Assembly: GCA_017627115.1 (NCBI GenBank)
Contig: JAGAHK010000415.1
Location: 1-11,260, forward strand
DNA from: Bacillota bacterium
GTDB lineage: Bacteria; Bacillota; Clostridia; Lachnospirales; CAG-274
Direction of reading: 5' to 3'
DNA: 11,260 nucleotides
Shown here in pieces: positions 1 to 7,608 of this stretch (its first letter is position 1; the number at the start of each line of letters is the position of its first letter). The notes beneath the pieces are model-generated. The model saw nothing but the letters and a program-made list of their open reading frames with translations, ran no database searches and was not told where the DNA came from. Made by a program: the position numbers and the translations under genes.

Positions 1-171
1 ACCAAAAATAATTTTGCGCATTTGCTTAACGGCTCTGTTTGCTATGTTCAGCCTGTTAGGCTTCACATTAGCATGGTCGCCTACAAATGCGCCGCCATCG
101 GCTAAAATTATTTTTGTTTTTTGAATTTAATCAGCGTTTCCTTAGTATAACATTTCCCTAAAGGGTCATTT
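1..171. other. Left-edge stretch with unassigned reading frames
   Basis: No gene can be assigned here. On the minus strand a frame is open from base 126 to the left edge (42 codons, stop at 129-127) and reads plausible protein such as ILADGGAFVGDHANVKP. It has no ATG until base 21, where MRKIIFG begins without a clear ribosome binding site. A neighbouring frame reads (CTG/ATT)-KFKKQK and then stops inside an A-rich run, so a start mutation plus a frameshift is conceivable. On the plus strand a frame open from base 2 to a TGA at 122-124 is hydrophobic (for example ICLTALFAMFSLLGF) and could be the tail of a convergent membrane protein. I cannot choose between these options. Bases 125-171 are AT-rich, with one weak 4-bp hairpin (CCCT/AGGG, 156-165) that is too weak to call a terminator. 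Confidence 0.25.
144..152 (-). promoter_or_regulatory. Possible extended -10 promoter element
   Basis: Read on the minus strand these bases are TGTTATACT, a match to the extended -10 form TGnTATAAT with one mismatch. No good -35 hexamer lies 16-18 bases upstream. It sits just after the stop codon of the SDR gene and would start a leftward transcript near base 137, ahead of the open frame at the left edge. A match this short can occur by chance in AT-rich DNA. Confidence 0.25.
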
Positions 172-1080
172 TTATTCCCAATTATCCAAAATATTCTTTA
201 TTCCGTCCTCAAACTCGGTTTTGGGTGTCCAGCCGCAGTCTTTTTGCAGCTCGGTTATATCGGCACAGAGGTACATGACTTGTTTATCCGCATAGGGCAC
301 GGCACCCACATTTATTTTGCCGTCGGGTGCGGTCTGATTTTTTATTTCATATATATATTCTTTCAGCGGTCTTGCATTTCCGCTGCCTATAACATAGGTC
401 TTGCCGTCAATGCCCTTATCGCCGAGAAGTGCGAAAGCCCTGCCCGCATCGCCGCCGTAGAGATAGTCCCACATCTGTTCGCCTGCGGTGGTCTGCGGCG
501 TTTCGCCGTTTTTAAGCTTTGCGATAAGTGACATGACCATACTGTTTTTGCCGTCATTTTCGCCGTAGATACTCAATATCCTTGTCCAGATATGTTTTAA
601 ACCGTATTTATGTGCTTCGACCCTTGTCATCTGACCTGCACAGAGTTTCGCCATGCCGTAGCCGTTTTCGGGGAACGCGGGCGTATCGGGGCGCAGTTTG
701 CCCTCTGCCCTGCCGTATTCCGCCTGCGAGCCTGCGCCTATAAAGGTATGGCAGCCGAAGCGTTTTGCCGCGCCGACCGCATCGAGAGCATATCTCACAT
801 TCAAATTCTGAAGCTGCATATCGTTTCTTGCGGTGCCCGTTGTGCCTGCCCATGCAAAATGATAGAACACGTCCCAATTTTTACCCGTGTCGTTTTGAAC
901 GGCATCAAGCCCGTCAAGCGATGTATACTTTACCGCGACAAGCGGCGAAACGGGAATATTGCCCGTTCTTTGGGAACCCTGTCGGCAAAAGACGAGCACC
1001 TCGGTATTGTTTTTTATAAGTTCTTTTATAAGCGCAGTGCCGATAGCACCCGTTGCGCCCGTTATAACGGCACGTTCCAT
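172..1080 (-). CDS. SDR-family NAD(P)-dependent nucleotide-sugar epimerase/reductase
   Basis: This 302-residue protein is a full-length extended short-chain dehydrogenase/reductase of the NAD-dependent epimerase/dehydratase type. The Rossmann motif TGATGAIG lies at residues 7-14, the active-site serine region GAGSQAEYG around 115-123, and the catalytic pair YGMAK at Y141 and K145. The start at 1080 has a good site (AAGGAGA) about 8 bases upstream. It is the last gene of the operon, 20 bp after the HAD gene. With RfbF, RfbG and RfbH upstream, the likely role is the last step on a CDP-linked sugar: reduction at C4, as in abequose or paratose synthases (RfbJ, RfbS), or reduction of a carbonyl on an added side chain, as YerF does in yersiniose synthesis. 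Sequence alone does not separate a reductase from an epimerase. The SDR family call is secure and the substrate is inferred from context. It is probably cytoplasmic, as no signal peptide or membrane segment is seen. Confidence 0.85.
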   Translation of the reverse strand: MERAVITGATGAIGTALIKELIKNNTEVLVFCRQGSQRTGNIPVSPLVAVKYTSLDGLDAVQNDTGKNWDVFYHFAWAGTTGTARNDMQLQNLNVRYALDAVGAAKRFGCHTFIGAGSQAEYGRAEGKLRPDTPAFPENGYGMAKLCAGQMTRVEAHKYGLKHIWTRILSIYGENDGKNSMVMSLIAKLKNGETPQTTAGEQMWDYLYGGDAGRAFALLGDKGIDGKTYVIGSGNARPLKEYIYEIKNQTAPDGKINVGAVPYADKQVMYLCADITELQKDCGWTPKTEFEDGIKNILDNWE

Positions 1081-1100
1081 TGTTTTCTCCTTATATTATA

Positions 1101-1745
1101 TCATTCCGACAGAAAAGCCGCTTCATCGGGTGTTTTGATGATATAGTCGGCATTTTCGGCGGAGAGTTCCTCAAAACTGCCGTAGCCGAAAAGCACGCCG
1201 ACCGACTTCACGCCGCATTGTTTTGCGCCGATGATGTCCTGCGCCTTATCGCCGACCATAACAACGGTGTTTCTGTCTTTTATGCAAAACTTTTCTATTA
1301 TATACTCTATGACCTCGCACTTTTTGGTACGTGAATTGTCAAGCTCGCTGCCGACTATGTCCGCAAAATACTTATCAATACCGAGGTTTTCAAGCACTCT
1401 TTTTGCAAACGGTGTCGGTTTGGAGGTGGCAACAATAAGCGTTTTGCCGCTTTTTATCAGCTTTTCGCAGAGTTCGGGTATACCCTTGTACAAGCTGCAC
1501 AAAAGTATATTTTCGCGGCTGTAATGCGCGCGGAATATTTTTACGGCTTCGCCTGCTTTTTCATCGTCAAGACCGCATTTTTCCATAAAAGCGGCTTTAA
1601 GCGGCGGACCGATAAAGCTGCGCACGGTCTCTTCGGACAGTTTTTCAAGCCCCATATCCTCAACGGTCTGTCTGACGGAGAGCATAATGCCCTCGCCCGT
1701 ATCGACAAGGGTGCCGTCAAGGTCGAACAAAATATATTTGTACAT
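1101..1745 (-). CDS. HAD-superfamily hydrolase (phosphoglycolate phosphatase-like)
   Basis: This 214-residue protein has the haloacid dehalogenase phosphatase signature. Motif I is FDLDGTLVDT with nucleophile D8 and acid/base D10, motif II is T107/S108 in VATSKP, a lysine for motif III is likely K141 or K142, and motif IV is GDKAQD with D166 and D170. The helical insert after motif I is typical of subfamily IA (Gph, PGMB, 5'-nucleotidase-like enzymes). Such enzymes remove phosphate from small molecules; the substrate cannot be read from the sequence. The gene starts 8 bp after the stop of the ThDP enzyme gene. Its GAGGAG ribosome binding site overlaps the last codons of that gene, which suggests translational coupling and a shared pathway. 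A phosphatase here could act on a phosphorylated carbon donor or product of the neighbouring aldolase and ThDP enzyme, or could be a housekeeping repair enzyme caught in the operon. Family is sure, role is not. Confidence 0.85.
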   Translation of the reverse strand: MYKYILFDLDGTLVDTGEGIMLSVRQTVEDMGLEKLSEETVRSFIGPPLKAAFMEKCGLDDEKAGEAVKIFRAHYSRENILLCSLYKGIPELCEKLIKSGKTLIVATSKPTPFAKRVLENLGIDKYFADIVGSELDNSRTKKCEVIEYIIEKFCIKDRNTVVMVGDKAQDIIGAKQCGVKSVGVLFGYGSFEELSAENADYIIKTPDEAAFLSE

Positions 1746-1753
1746 TTTAACTC

Positions 1754-3553
1754 TTAACTCCTCACAAACATAGGTATGAGCATATTTTCTTCCATTTCGG
1801 CATCATCGAGCGGCGGATTCATAAATTCAAGCGGCAGAGACTCCATCTGACCGTCTTTTCGCTTATACGAAACCTGTTTGGGGAACGCCGTAAGCCCGAT
1901 AGGTGTCATTACCTCAACTATAACGGGACCGTCATAGGCAAAAGCCTCCCTGACCTTTTCGTCAAGCTCGGCATTGCTGTTTATGGTAAGGCTGTGAACG
2001 CCGAATGCCTCGGCAACGCGCGCAAAATGCGGCAGGGAAAGGTCGGAGTCCTCATTGCAGGCAACAAGATGCCCCGAAAAAATATTGGTCTGCGTAGCCT
2101 TGATAGCACCGTAGCCGCGGTTGCTCAGAACAAAGAGCTTTATAGGCAGACCAAGCCTGCGTATGGTCTCCAGCTCCTGTATATTCATAACAAAGCCGCC
2201 GTCACCGTTCACGCCGACAGTCATTTTGCCGCCGCTTGCAAGGCAGGCGCCTATTGACGAGGGCAGGCCGTAGCCCATTGAGGCAAGACCCTTTGTGCAG
2301 AAAGCACGCTGACCCTTTTTCACGCGGAAAGTCTGCATGGATATGTCTATGCAGCTGCCCGAACTGCCCGAAACATAGACCGTATCGGGACCCATATGTT
2401 TTGATATGGTCTCAAGCAGGCAGTAAGTGTTGACAAGCTCGGACTGTTCCCAATATTCGGGCTTGACGATAGGATATTTTTCTCTCATCTTCCTGCCGTA
2501 GTCAAACCATGCCGTGCGGTCTTTTTTCTCAATAAGGTGTTTGTTTTTGAGGATGCAGCGTATAAACTCTTTTGCATCCGCACAAATGGGCAGATCGGGG
2601 CGCACATTGGTCTTGAAAAGTTCCTTGTTGTCTATATCGACCATTATTTTATAAGCCGCCCTTGCAAAACCGTCAAAGTTGTAGCCCGTCTGCAAAAGGT
2701 TGAGCCTTGCGCCGATACTCAAAAACAGGTCGGAGTTCTGCTGCATAAAGTTTGCGTACCTGTGGCCGAGACCCCCCGGTCTGCCGAAGTAGAGAGGATC
2801 GTCCTCTGCAACAAGGTCTATGCCGTTCCACGTTGTCAGCACGGGTATATCAAGCTCTTTTATAAGCTCCTCAAACTCGGGTATGGCATCGGCAAGTCTG
2901 ATGCCGTTGCCTGCAAGAATAACGGGTCTTTCGGCACGGTTGAGCATTTCGATGGTATGCAGCGCCTGTTTTTCAAGCCCCGTGTTTTTTATCTCAAAAG
3001 ACGGTGTGAAACCGATAAGTTTGTCCTCGTCTATCATAGTCGCCTGCACATCAAGCGGTATATCGAGCCAAACGGGACCCTTTCTGCCGTGTACAGCCTC
3101 ATAGAGAGCCTTTTCCATATGATAGCGTATCATCTGCGGGTCGTCCACGAGGGCGGCATACTTTGTTATGGGCTTTACAACGGAGATTATATCAAGCTCC
3201 TGCATACCCTGCTGGCGTATGCCCTGACCGTTTATCATATCAAGGCGCTTCACCTGTCCCGATACCACGAACACGGGCGTGCTTTCAAGATAGGCGCCCG
3301 CAATGCCCGTAAGCGCATTTGTACCGCCCGGACCCGTTGTAACCATAAGCAGACCAATGCCGTTATTCACACGCGCATATGCCTCGGCAGCTATGGAACA
3401 CGCCTGTTCGTGCAGGCAGGTGACAAACTTTATCTTTTTGCTGCTGCCCAGAGAATCGTTAAGGTGCATAGCGCCGCCGCCCGGCAGCATAAACATATGC
3501 TTTGAGCCCGTTTCTTCAAGTTTTTTTATGACATAATCGGATAATTTTATCAT
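1754..3553 (-). CDS. Thiamine-diphosphate enzyme, acetolactate synthase-like (possible YerE-type sugar acyltransferase)
   Basis: This 599-residue protein has the three-domain layout of the acetolactate synthase/pyruvate oxidase family. The N-terminal Pyr domain carries the cofactor-activating glutamate E49 in CLHEQACSIAAEAYAR, then a central domain spans about residues 190-330. The C-terminal PP domain has the ThDP motif starting GDGG at 450-453 and ending at N478 in VLSN. The length is close to the family norm. The start has a GGGGAGA site 7 bases upstream, and the gene follows the aldolase gene by 14 bp. A housekeeping IlvB would normally sit with ilvN, ilvC or ilvD; here it sits among CDP-sugar genes. 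The best analogy is YerE of Yersinia, a ThDP enzyme that transfers the acetyl unit of pyruvate to C4 of CDP-3,6-dideoxy-4-keto-glucose. Whether this enzyme uses pyruvate or a longer 2-oxo acid is unknown. The family is confident; the sugar-branching role is inferred from neighbours. Confidence 0.85.
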   Translation of the reverse strand: MIKLSDYVIKKLEETGSKHMFMLPGGGAMHLNDSLGSSKKIKFVTCLHEQACSIAAEAYARVNNGIGLLMVTTGPGGTNALTGIAGAYLESTPVFVVSGQVKRLDMINGQGIRQQGMQELDIISVVKPITKYAALVDDPQMIRYHMEKALYEAVHGRKGPVWLDIPLDVQATMIDEDKLIGFTPSFEIKNTGLEKQALHTIEMLNRAERPVILAGNGIRLADAIPEFEELIKELDIPVLTTWNGIDLVAEDDPLYFGRPGGLGHRYANFMQQNSDLFLSIGARLNLLQTGYNFDGFARAAYKIMVDIDNKELFKTNVRPDLPICADAKEFIRCILKNKHLIEKKDRTAWFDYGRKMREKYPIVKPEYWEQSELVNTYCLLETISKHMGPDTVYVSGSSGSCIDISMQTFRVKKGQRAFCTKGLASMGYGLPSSIGACLASGGKMTVGVNGDGGFVMNIQELETIRRLGLPIKLFVLSNRGYGAIKATQTNIFSGHLVACNEDSDLSLPHFARVAEAFGVHSLTINSNAELDEKVREAFAYDGPVIVEVMTPIGLTAFPKQVSYKRKDGQMESLPLEFMNPPLDDAEMEENMLIPMFVRS

Positions 3554-3567
3554 TTTCGTTCTCCCCG

Positions 3568-5184
3568 TTATTTTTGATCGTCAAAATAGCTTTCCGTCAC
3601 AAATTCAACGCTGCGGCAGTGCTTTGCGCCACGCCTGAACTCGGTGAACATTGAAAGTATCTCGTTGTTAAGCTCCTCCCACTTTTTGCCGGGGTTGAGC
3701 GTAGGCAGGAAGGGGTCGGCATAGCTTTCGTTATAGCCCGTTTTAAAGCCGTCAAAGCCTGCTATAGCCACCTTTTCCATACCGAGATAGTCCATAAGGC
3801 GCAGGCAGCATATAGCGGCATTGTCAAAATGCTCCCAGCCGCGCTTTATGGCATGGTCGAAGCCGATAATAAACTCGTTTTCGGACGGTTTTGTCTTTAT
3901 GTTTGAAAGAAGTATCTTCTTAAAGCCCGAAAAATCCCTGCCCGTTGCTTTTTGTGCGTATTCGTAGCGCGCAGGGTTGACAAAGAACACATAATCGTAG
4001 TCATAGCCCTGCAAAACGGCATTTACGCCTATAACAAGGCAGTTTTTCTCTTTTATATATGCCTGTATCTTCTCAAACTGCGCAACTGCGCTTTTACCGG
4101 GTGCAACAAGCAGGATATTTCTGTCCCGAAGTGCCTTTTTAAGCGCTTCTGCCGCTGCGGTATCGTCGATATACCTGTTCTGATTTTGCAGATATTTTTC
4201 TTCAAGCAGGTCGTAATCGTATTTCTGCCTGTCCTCAAAGGGCAGGGAGTCTATGATATTTCGCATATCTTTTGCGCCCGTGCGGTGATTTTTGAGCAGA
4301 TAAGCTATATTATTGACATGGCAGCAGTACATACCCGCGATAAAATACGGAGTGGAATAGCCCCAGCTGTATTTTTCCTTGAAATAGCCCATATAAATAT
4401 CTATCGCATCCATTACCGCATCAAGGTCGTAATGTGCGCCGCATTTACGGTTAAGGTAGCTGACCACAAGCTCCGTTGTTGCGTTGCCTGCACCCCTGCC
4501 CATACCGCAAAGGCTTGAATCCACGATAATGCCGCGTTTTCCGTTTTTGAGAGCATTTATAAAATGTATGCTCAGCGCAAAAGAAAGCTGCTGATTGTTG
4601 TGCGAATGGAAACCGAGCTGTATTTCGGGGTCAAGCTTTTCGTCAAGGATCTTTATGATGCGGTCAAGGTCCTCCTCGTACATTGCGCCGAAAGTATCAA
4701 CGACCGATACCGAAACGGGCATTGCCCTGTTCATATCCTCCGCAAGTTCGCAAAGCTCCTCATCCGAATAGGCAAGCGTGTTTGCCGCCTGAAAAAAGAC
4801 CTTGTAGCCTTTTTCGGCTATCTTCCTGCCGACCTCTATACCCTCGCGGTGCCTGCCGTGCGGAAAAACAACACGTATCGCATCTATCGTCCTGCCGTCA
4901 CACTCGGGCAGATAGGAAAGGTCGTATCTGTCCCAGTCTATCATCACGGTATACGTGGTATGGCTGCTTTTTTTGCCCATATAAAAATCAAGATCGTCGG
5001 GTACGTGATAGAAACAGGTGCCCTCCTCATGCGGTGCGTTTTTAAGCCAGCCGCATTCAATTATATCCGCGCCCGTATCACGCAGTTTGTCTATAATGCC
5101 CCTTATCGCAGGGGTGCCGAAGCGTGCCTCCACTATATACGCGCCGTCGCGCAGCGTGCAGTCGAGCAGACTTATCTTTGCCAT
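3568..5184 (-). CDS. Two-domain protein: DRE-TIM (HMGL-like) aldolase fused to a Rossmann-like domain
   Basis: Residues 1 to about 300 form a DRE-TIM metallolyase barrel related to 4-hydroxy-2-oxovalerate aldolase and HMG-CoA lyase. DCTLRDG at 8-14 gives catalytic R12 and metal ligand D13. GFHSHNNQ at 192-198 gives the HxH metal ligands H193 and H195. VDTFG lies at 162-166, and the glycine loop GMGRGAGN at 227-234. These enzymes make or break a C-C bond next to a 2-oxo acid, usually with pyruvate as the enol partner. After a linker, residues about 355-538 form a second domain: NILLVAPGKS, then VIGVN, VFFVNPARY and, near the end, VAIAGFDGF. This pattern recalls the Rossmann-like fold of MAF/MptE-like proteins and family 42 sialyltransferases; that match is from memory and tentative. 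The gene lies 17 bp after rfbH and 14 bp before the ThDP enzyme gene, so its product probably handles a donor for that enzyme. AAGGTGA precedes the start. Confidence 0.8.
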   Translation of the reverse strand: MAKISLLDCTLRDGAYIVEARFGTPAIRGIIDKLRDTGADIIECGWLKNAPHEEGTCFYHVPDDLDFYMGKKSSHTTYTVMIDWDRYDLSYLPECDGRTIDAIRVVFPHGRHREGIEVGRKIAEKGYKVFFQAANTLAYSDEELCELAEDMNRAMPVSVSVVDTFGAMYEEDLDRIIKILDEKLDPEIQLGFHSHNNQQLSFALSIHFINALKNGKRGIIVDSSLCGMGRGAGNATTELVVSYLNRKCGAHYDLDAVMDAIDIYMGYFKEKYSWGYSTPYFIAGMYCCHVNNIAYLLKNHRTGAKDMRNIIDSLPFEDRQKYDYDLLEEKYLQNQNRYIDDTAAAEALKKALRDRNILLVAPGKSAVAQFEKIQAYIKEKNCLVIGVNAVLQGYDYDYVFFVNPARYEYAQKATGRDFSGFKKILLSNIKTKPSENEFIIGFDHAIKRGWEHFDNAAICCLRLMDYLGMEKVAIAGFDGFKTGYNESYADPFLPTLNPGKKWEELNNEILSMFTEFRRGAKHCRSVEFVTESYFDDQK

Positions 5185-5201
5185 AATGTCACCTTCTTTT
5201 T

Positions 5202-6545
5202 TTATTGTGAAACTGCCTCGATAATTATTTTTGCCATATAGTCCGTCATTTCGTCCGTCATACCCGGGTAAACACCCACCCAGAACGTATTGTTCATAAT
5301 AAACTCGGTGTTTTCAAGGCTGCCCGACACCCTGTAGGCGGAAGTGCCGCGTATCTCGTCAAAGCAGGGGTGTTTTATGATATTGCCGCTGAAAAGCAGT
5401 CTTGTCTGGATATTGTGATCCTCTATGTACTTTGTTATTCGGTTGCGGTCAAGCCCCGTTTCGGGTCTTACCGAGATAAGGAAACCAAACCACGAAGGCT
5501 CGCTGTTTTCGGCGGGTTCGGGCAGGATAAGCTTGTCCTTCACACACTCCAGCGCCTTGTAAAGCCTTGCATGGTTGTAACGTCTTCTCTCTATAAACGA
5601 GGGGAACTTTTTCAGCTGCTCCACACCGACAGCCGCCTGCATATCGGTAACTTTGAGATTGTAGCCGAAATGGCTGTATACGTATTTATGGTCGTAGCCC
5701 TGCGGAAGCTCGCCGAACTTACCGTCAAAGCGGTGACCGCAGAGGTTGTCTCTGCCCGAGGGGCAAATGCAGTCCCTGCCCCAGTCACGGTAGGAAAGAA
5801 TGAGCCTGTGCAGCAGAGGGTCGTTGGTGTAAACACAGCCGCCCTCGCCCATCGTCATATGATGCGGCGGATAAAAACTGCTTGCCGCAATATCGCCCCA
5901 AGCACCCGTATAGCGTGTTTCGCCGTCTATGGTGTACTTTGTGCCGAGGGCATCGCAGTTATCCTCGATAAGCCATAAGCCGTGCCTGTCGCAAAAAGCC
6001 TTTACCGCTTTAAGATCAAAGGGATTGCCCAAAGTGTGGGCTATCATTACCGCCTTTGTTTTTTCGCTTACCGCGCCCTCAAGCGCATTTACATCAATAT
6101 TGTACTGCGGCACCGTAACATCGACAAAAACGGGCACCGCACCGTATTGCAGTATGGGATTTATAGTTGTGGGAAAACCGCAGGCTACCGTAATGACCTC
6201 GTCACCCTTTTTTATCTGCCTTTCGCCCAGCTCGGGCGCAGTGAGCGCCATAAAAGCAATAAGGTTGGCGGAAGAACCGCTGTTTACAAGATGTGCGTAT
6301 TTCACGCCTATCCACTGTGCAAAGTTCTTCTCGAACTCGTCCGCAAACCTGCCCGTAGTGAGCCAGAAATCAAGCATCGCATCTGTCAGGCTCTGCATCT
6401 CCTTTTCGTCAAACACACGCGAAGCATAGCTTATGCGATCGCCCGCCTCAAAGGGCTTTCTGTTCTCCTTGAATTTATGATAATACTCGGCAACAAGGGC
6501 TTTTATGCACTCCCTCGCCTCCGACTCGTTTTTCCAATCAGCCAT
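5202..6545 (-). CDS. rfbH: CDP-4-dehydro-6-deoxyglucose 3-dehydratase (E1), PMP and [2Fe-2S] dependent
   Basis: The 447-residue product belongs to the DegT/DnrJ/EryC1 fold but is the dehydratase branch. The usual PLP-binding lysine is replaced by histidine (H228 in SFYPPHHMTMGEGG), as in E1 of the ascarylose and abequose routes. A CxCx7C set (C259, C261, C269) plus C197 in EDNCDAL matches the four cysteines that hold the [2Fe-2S] cluster of E1; this sets it apart from ColD, which lacks the cluster. It removes the C3 hydroxyl of CDP-4-keto-6-deoxyglucose, working with a flavin/iron-sulfur reductase (E3, RfbI/AscD/DdhD) that is not in this window. The start at 6545 is chosen over one at 6593 because GGGAGGA lies 7 bases upstream and the N terminus MADWKNESEAREC fits the family length (about 437). 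It overlaps rfbG by 8 bp, which suggests coupled translation. Confidence 0.95.
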   Translation of the reverse strand: MADWKNESEARECIKALVAEYYHKFKENRKPFEAGDRISYASRVFDEKEMQSLTDAMLDFWLTTGRFADEFEKNFAQWIGVKYAHLVNSGSSANLIAFMALTAPELGERQIKKGDEVITVACGFPTTINPILQYGAVPVFVDVTVPQYNIDVNALEGAVSEKTKAVMIAHTLGNPFDLKAVKAFCDRHGLWLIEDNCDALGTKYTIDGETRYTGAWGDIAASSFYPPHHMTMGEGGCVYTNDPLLHRLILSYRDWGRDCICPSGRDNLCGHRFDGKFGELPQGYDHKYVYSHFGYNLKVTDMQAAVGVEQLKKFPSFIERRRYNHARLYKALECVKDKLILPEPAENSEPSWFGFLISVRPETGLDRNRITKYIEDHNIQTRLLFSGNIIKHPCFDEIRGTSAYRVSGSLENTEFIMNNTFWVGVYPGMTDEMTDYMAKIIIEAVSQ

Positions 6546-7608
6546 TTTCTCTTCCTCCCGTAAACTCCCGTATCTGCCTGTCCGTGCAGGCAAGTATGTC
6601 TTCGCCGTTTATAAAGCATTTTGTCCACTCCACCGTTTTTTCTATCGCCGTATCGAGTGTCCATGTCGGTCTCCAACCGAAAGTATTTTTTATTTTTGAG
6701 CAGTCCAGCTTCAAAAAATTCGCCTCGTGAGGTCCGCCGTCATACTTGTTCACCCATTTCAGACCGCCGCCCCAATGCTTTACAAAAAGCCCTGCAAGTT
6801 CGCCCGTTTGGAAACAGTCGCAGTCATCGGGGCCGACATTGTACCAACCCGAATACGTCCTGTCCTCATACTGTTTCGCCGCTATCATAAGATAGGCGAA
6901 AAGCGGCTCCAGAACGTGCTGATACGGTCTTGTGGAATAGGGATTGCGCACCGTGATGTCCTCGTTTTTCATAGCCGCGCGCACACAGTCGGGCACTATC
7001 CTGTCATTTGCAAAATCACCGCCGCCTATGACATTGCCTGCCCTTGCGGTGGATATTGCGGTATCGGTGCCTGCAAAAAAGCTGTTTTTGTAGCTGTGTG
7101 TCACAAGCTCGGAGCAGGATTTTGAGTTAGAGTACGGGTCATAGCCGTCAAGCTCGTCATTTTCACGGTAGCCCCACTCCCATTCACGGTTGAGATACAC
7201 CTTGTCGGTGGTGACATTCAGAAAAGAGCGCACACAGTCACTGTTTCTGACACATTCAAGTATATTCACCGTGCCCATTACATTCGTTTCGTAGGTATAG
7301 GCAGGGTTTTTGTAGCTGTCGCGCACAATGGGCTGCGCCGCAAGATGCAGCACTATCTCGGGTCCCGCCGTATCAAACGCCTTTTTAAGCCCGATGTAGT
7401 CGCGTATATCGCCTATAACGCTGTTTACATAAGTTTCCGTTTGCATTATCTCAAAAGCGGAGGGCTTTGTCGGCGGTTCGAGCGAATAACCCGTTACCTC
7501 CGCACCCGCAAGCGCAAGTATGCGGCAGAGCCACGCACCCTTGAAGCCCGTGTGTCCCGTTACAAAGACCCTTTTGCCCCTGTAAAAATCAATATCAAAA
7601 TTTATCAT
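6538..7608 (-). CDS. rfbG: CDP-glucose 4,6-dehydratase
   Basis: This 356-residue extended SDR enzyme converts CDP-glucose to CDP-4-keto-6-deoxyglucose with tightly bound NAD, the second step of the CDP-dideoxyhexose routes. The nucleotide motif TGHTGFKG is at 17-24, which is characteristic of this family. The dehydratase TTDKVY region is at 133-138 (T134, D135, K136), and the catalytic YSNSK gives Y159 and K163. The length equals that of characterised homologues (about 359). The start at 7608 is preferred over an in-frame one at 7647 because MINFDIDFYRGKRVFVTG is the usual N terminus and AAGGTG lies 8 bases upstream. Its ATG overlaps the rfbF stop as ATGA, a classic sign of translational coupling. 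It acts in the cytoplasm between RfbF and RfbH, whose genes flank it. Confidence 0.95.
   Translation of the reverse strand: MINFDIDFYRGKRVFVTGHTGFKGAWLCRILALAGAEVTGYSLEPPTKPSAFEIMQTETYVNSVIGDIRDYIGLKKAFDTAGPEIVLHLAAQPIVRDSYKNPAYTYETNVMGTVNILECVRNSDCVRSFLNVTTDKVYLNREWEWGYRENDELDGYDPYSNSKSCSELVTHSYKNSFFAGTDTAISTARAGNVIGGGDFANDRIVPDCVRAAMKNEDITVRNPYSTRPYQHVLEPLFAYLMIAAKQYEDRTYSGWYNVGPDDCDCFQTGELAGLFVKHWGGGLKWVNKYDGGPHEANFLKLDCSKIKNTFGWRPTWTLDTAIEKTVEWTKCFINGEDILACTDRQIREFTGGRENG
6553..6559 (-). promoter_or_regulatory. Ribosome binding site of rfbH (decides its start)
   Basis: Minus-strand GGGAGGA ends 7 bases before the ATG at 6545. It lies within the last codons of rfbG and supports the 6545 start over the in-frame ATG at 6593. 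Confidence 0.8.

Noticed and set aside
610..1146. 178-codon plus-strand frame
   Set aside because: Antisense shadow of the SDR gene and the end of the HAD gene; no protein family features.
2537..3505. 322-codon open frame on the plus strand
   Set aside because: It lies wholly antisense to the ThDP enzyme gene, has no recognisable motif or ribosome binding site, and its cysteine/histidine-rich low-complexity feel is typical of the reverse frame of a real gene.
1754..3553. Housekeeping acetolactate synthase (ilvB)
   Set aside because: Family features fit, but no ilvN, ilvC, ilvD or leu gene is adjacent and the gene is embedded in a CDP-sugar operon. A housekeeping role cannot be fully excluded.
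4564..5241. 225-codon plus-strand frame
   Set aside because: Antisense shadow of the aldolase fusion gene; no motifs, no start signals.
5202..6545. ColD-type GDP-sugar 3-dehydratase or ordinary sugar aminotransferase
   Set aside because: The lysine is replaced by H228, which rules out a normal aminotransferase, and the CxCx7C iron-sulfur set plus rfbF/rfbG neighbours fit RfbH rather than ColD.
6546..6593. Upstream in-frame start for rfbH at 6593
   Set aside because: It would extend 56 bases into rfbG and add 16 residues not expected in the family; GGGAGGA in front of 6545 favours the shorter form.
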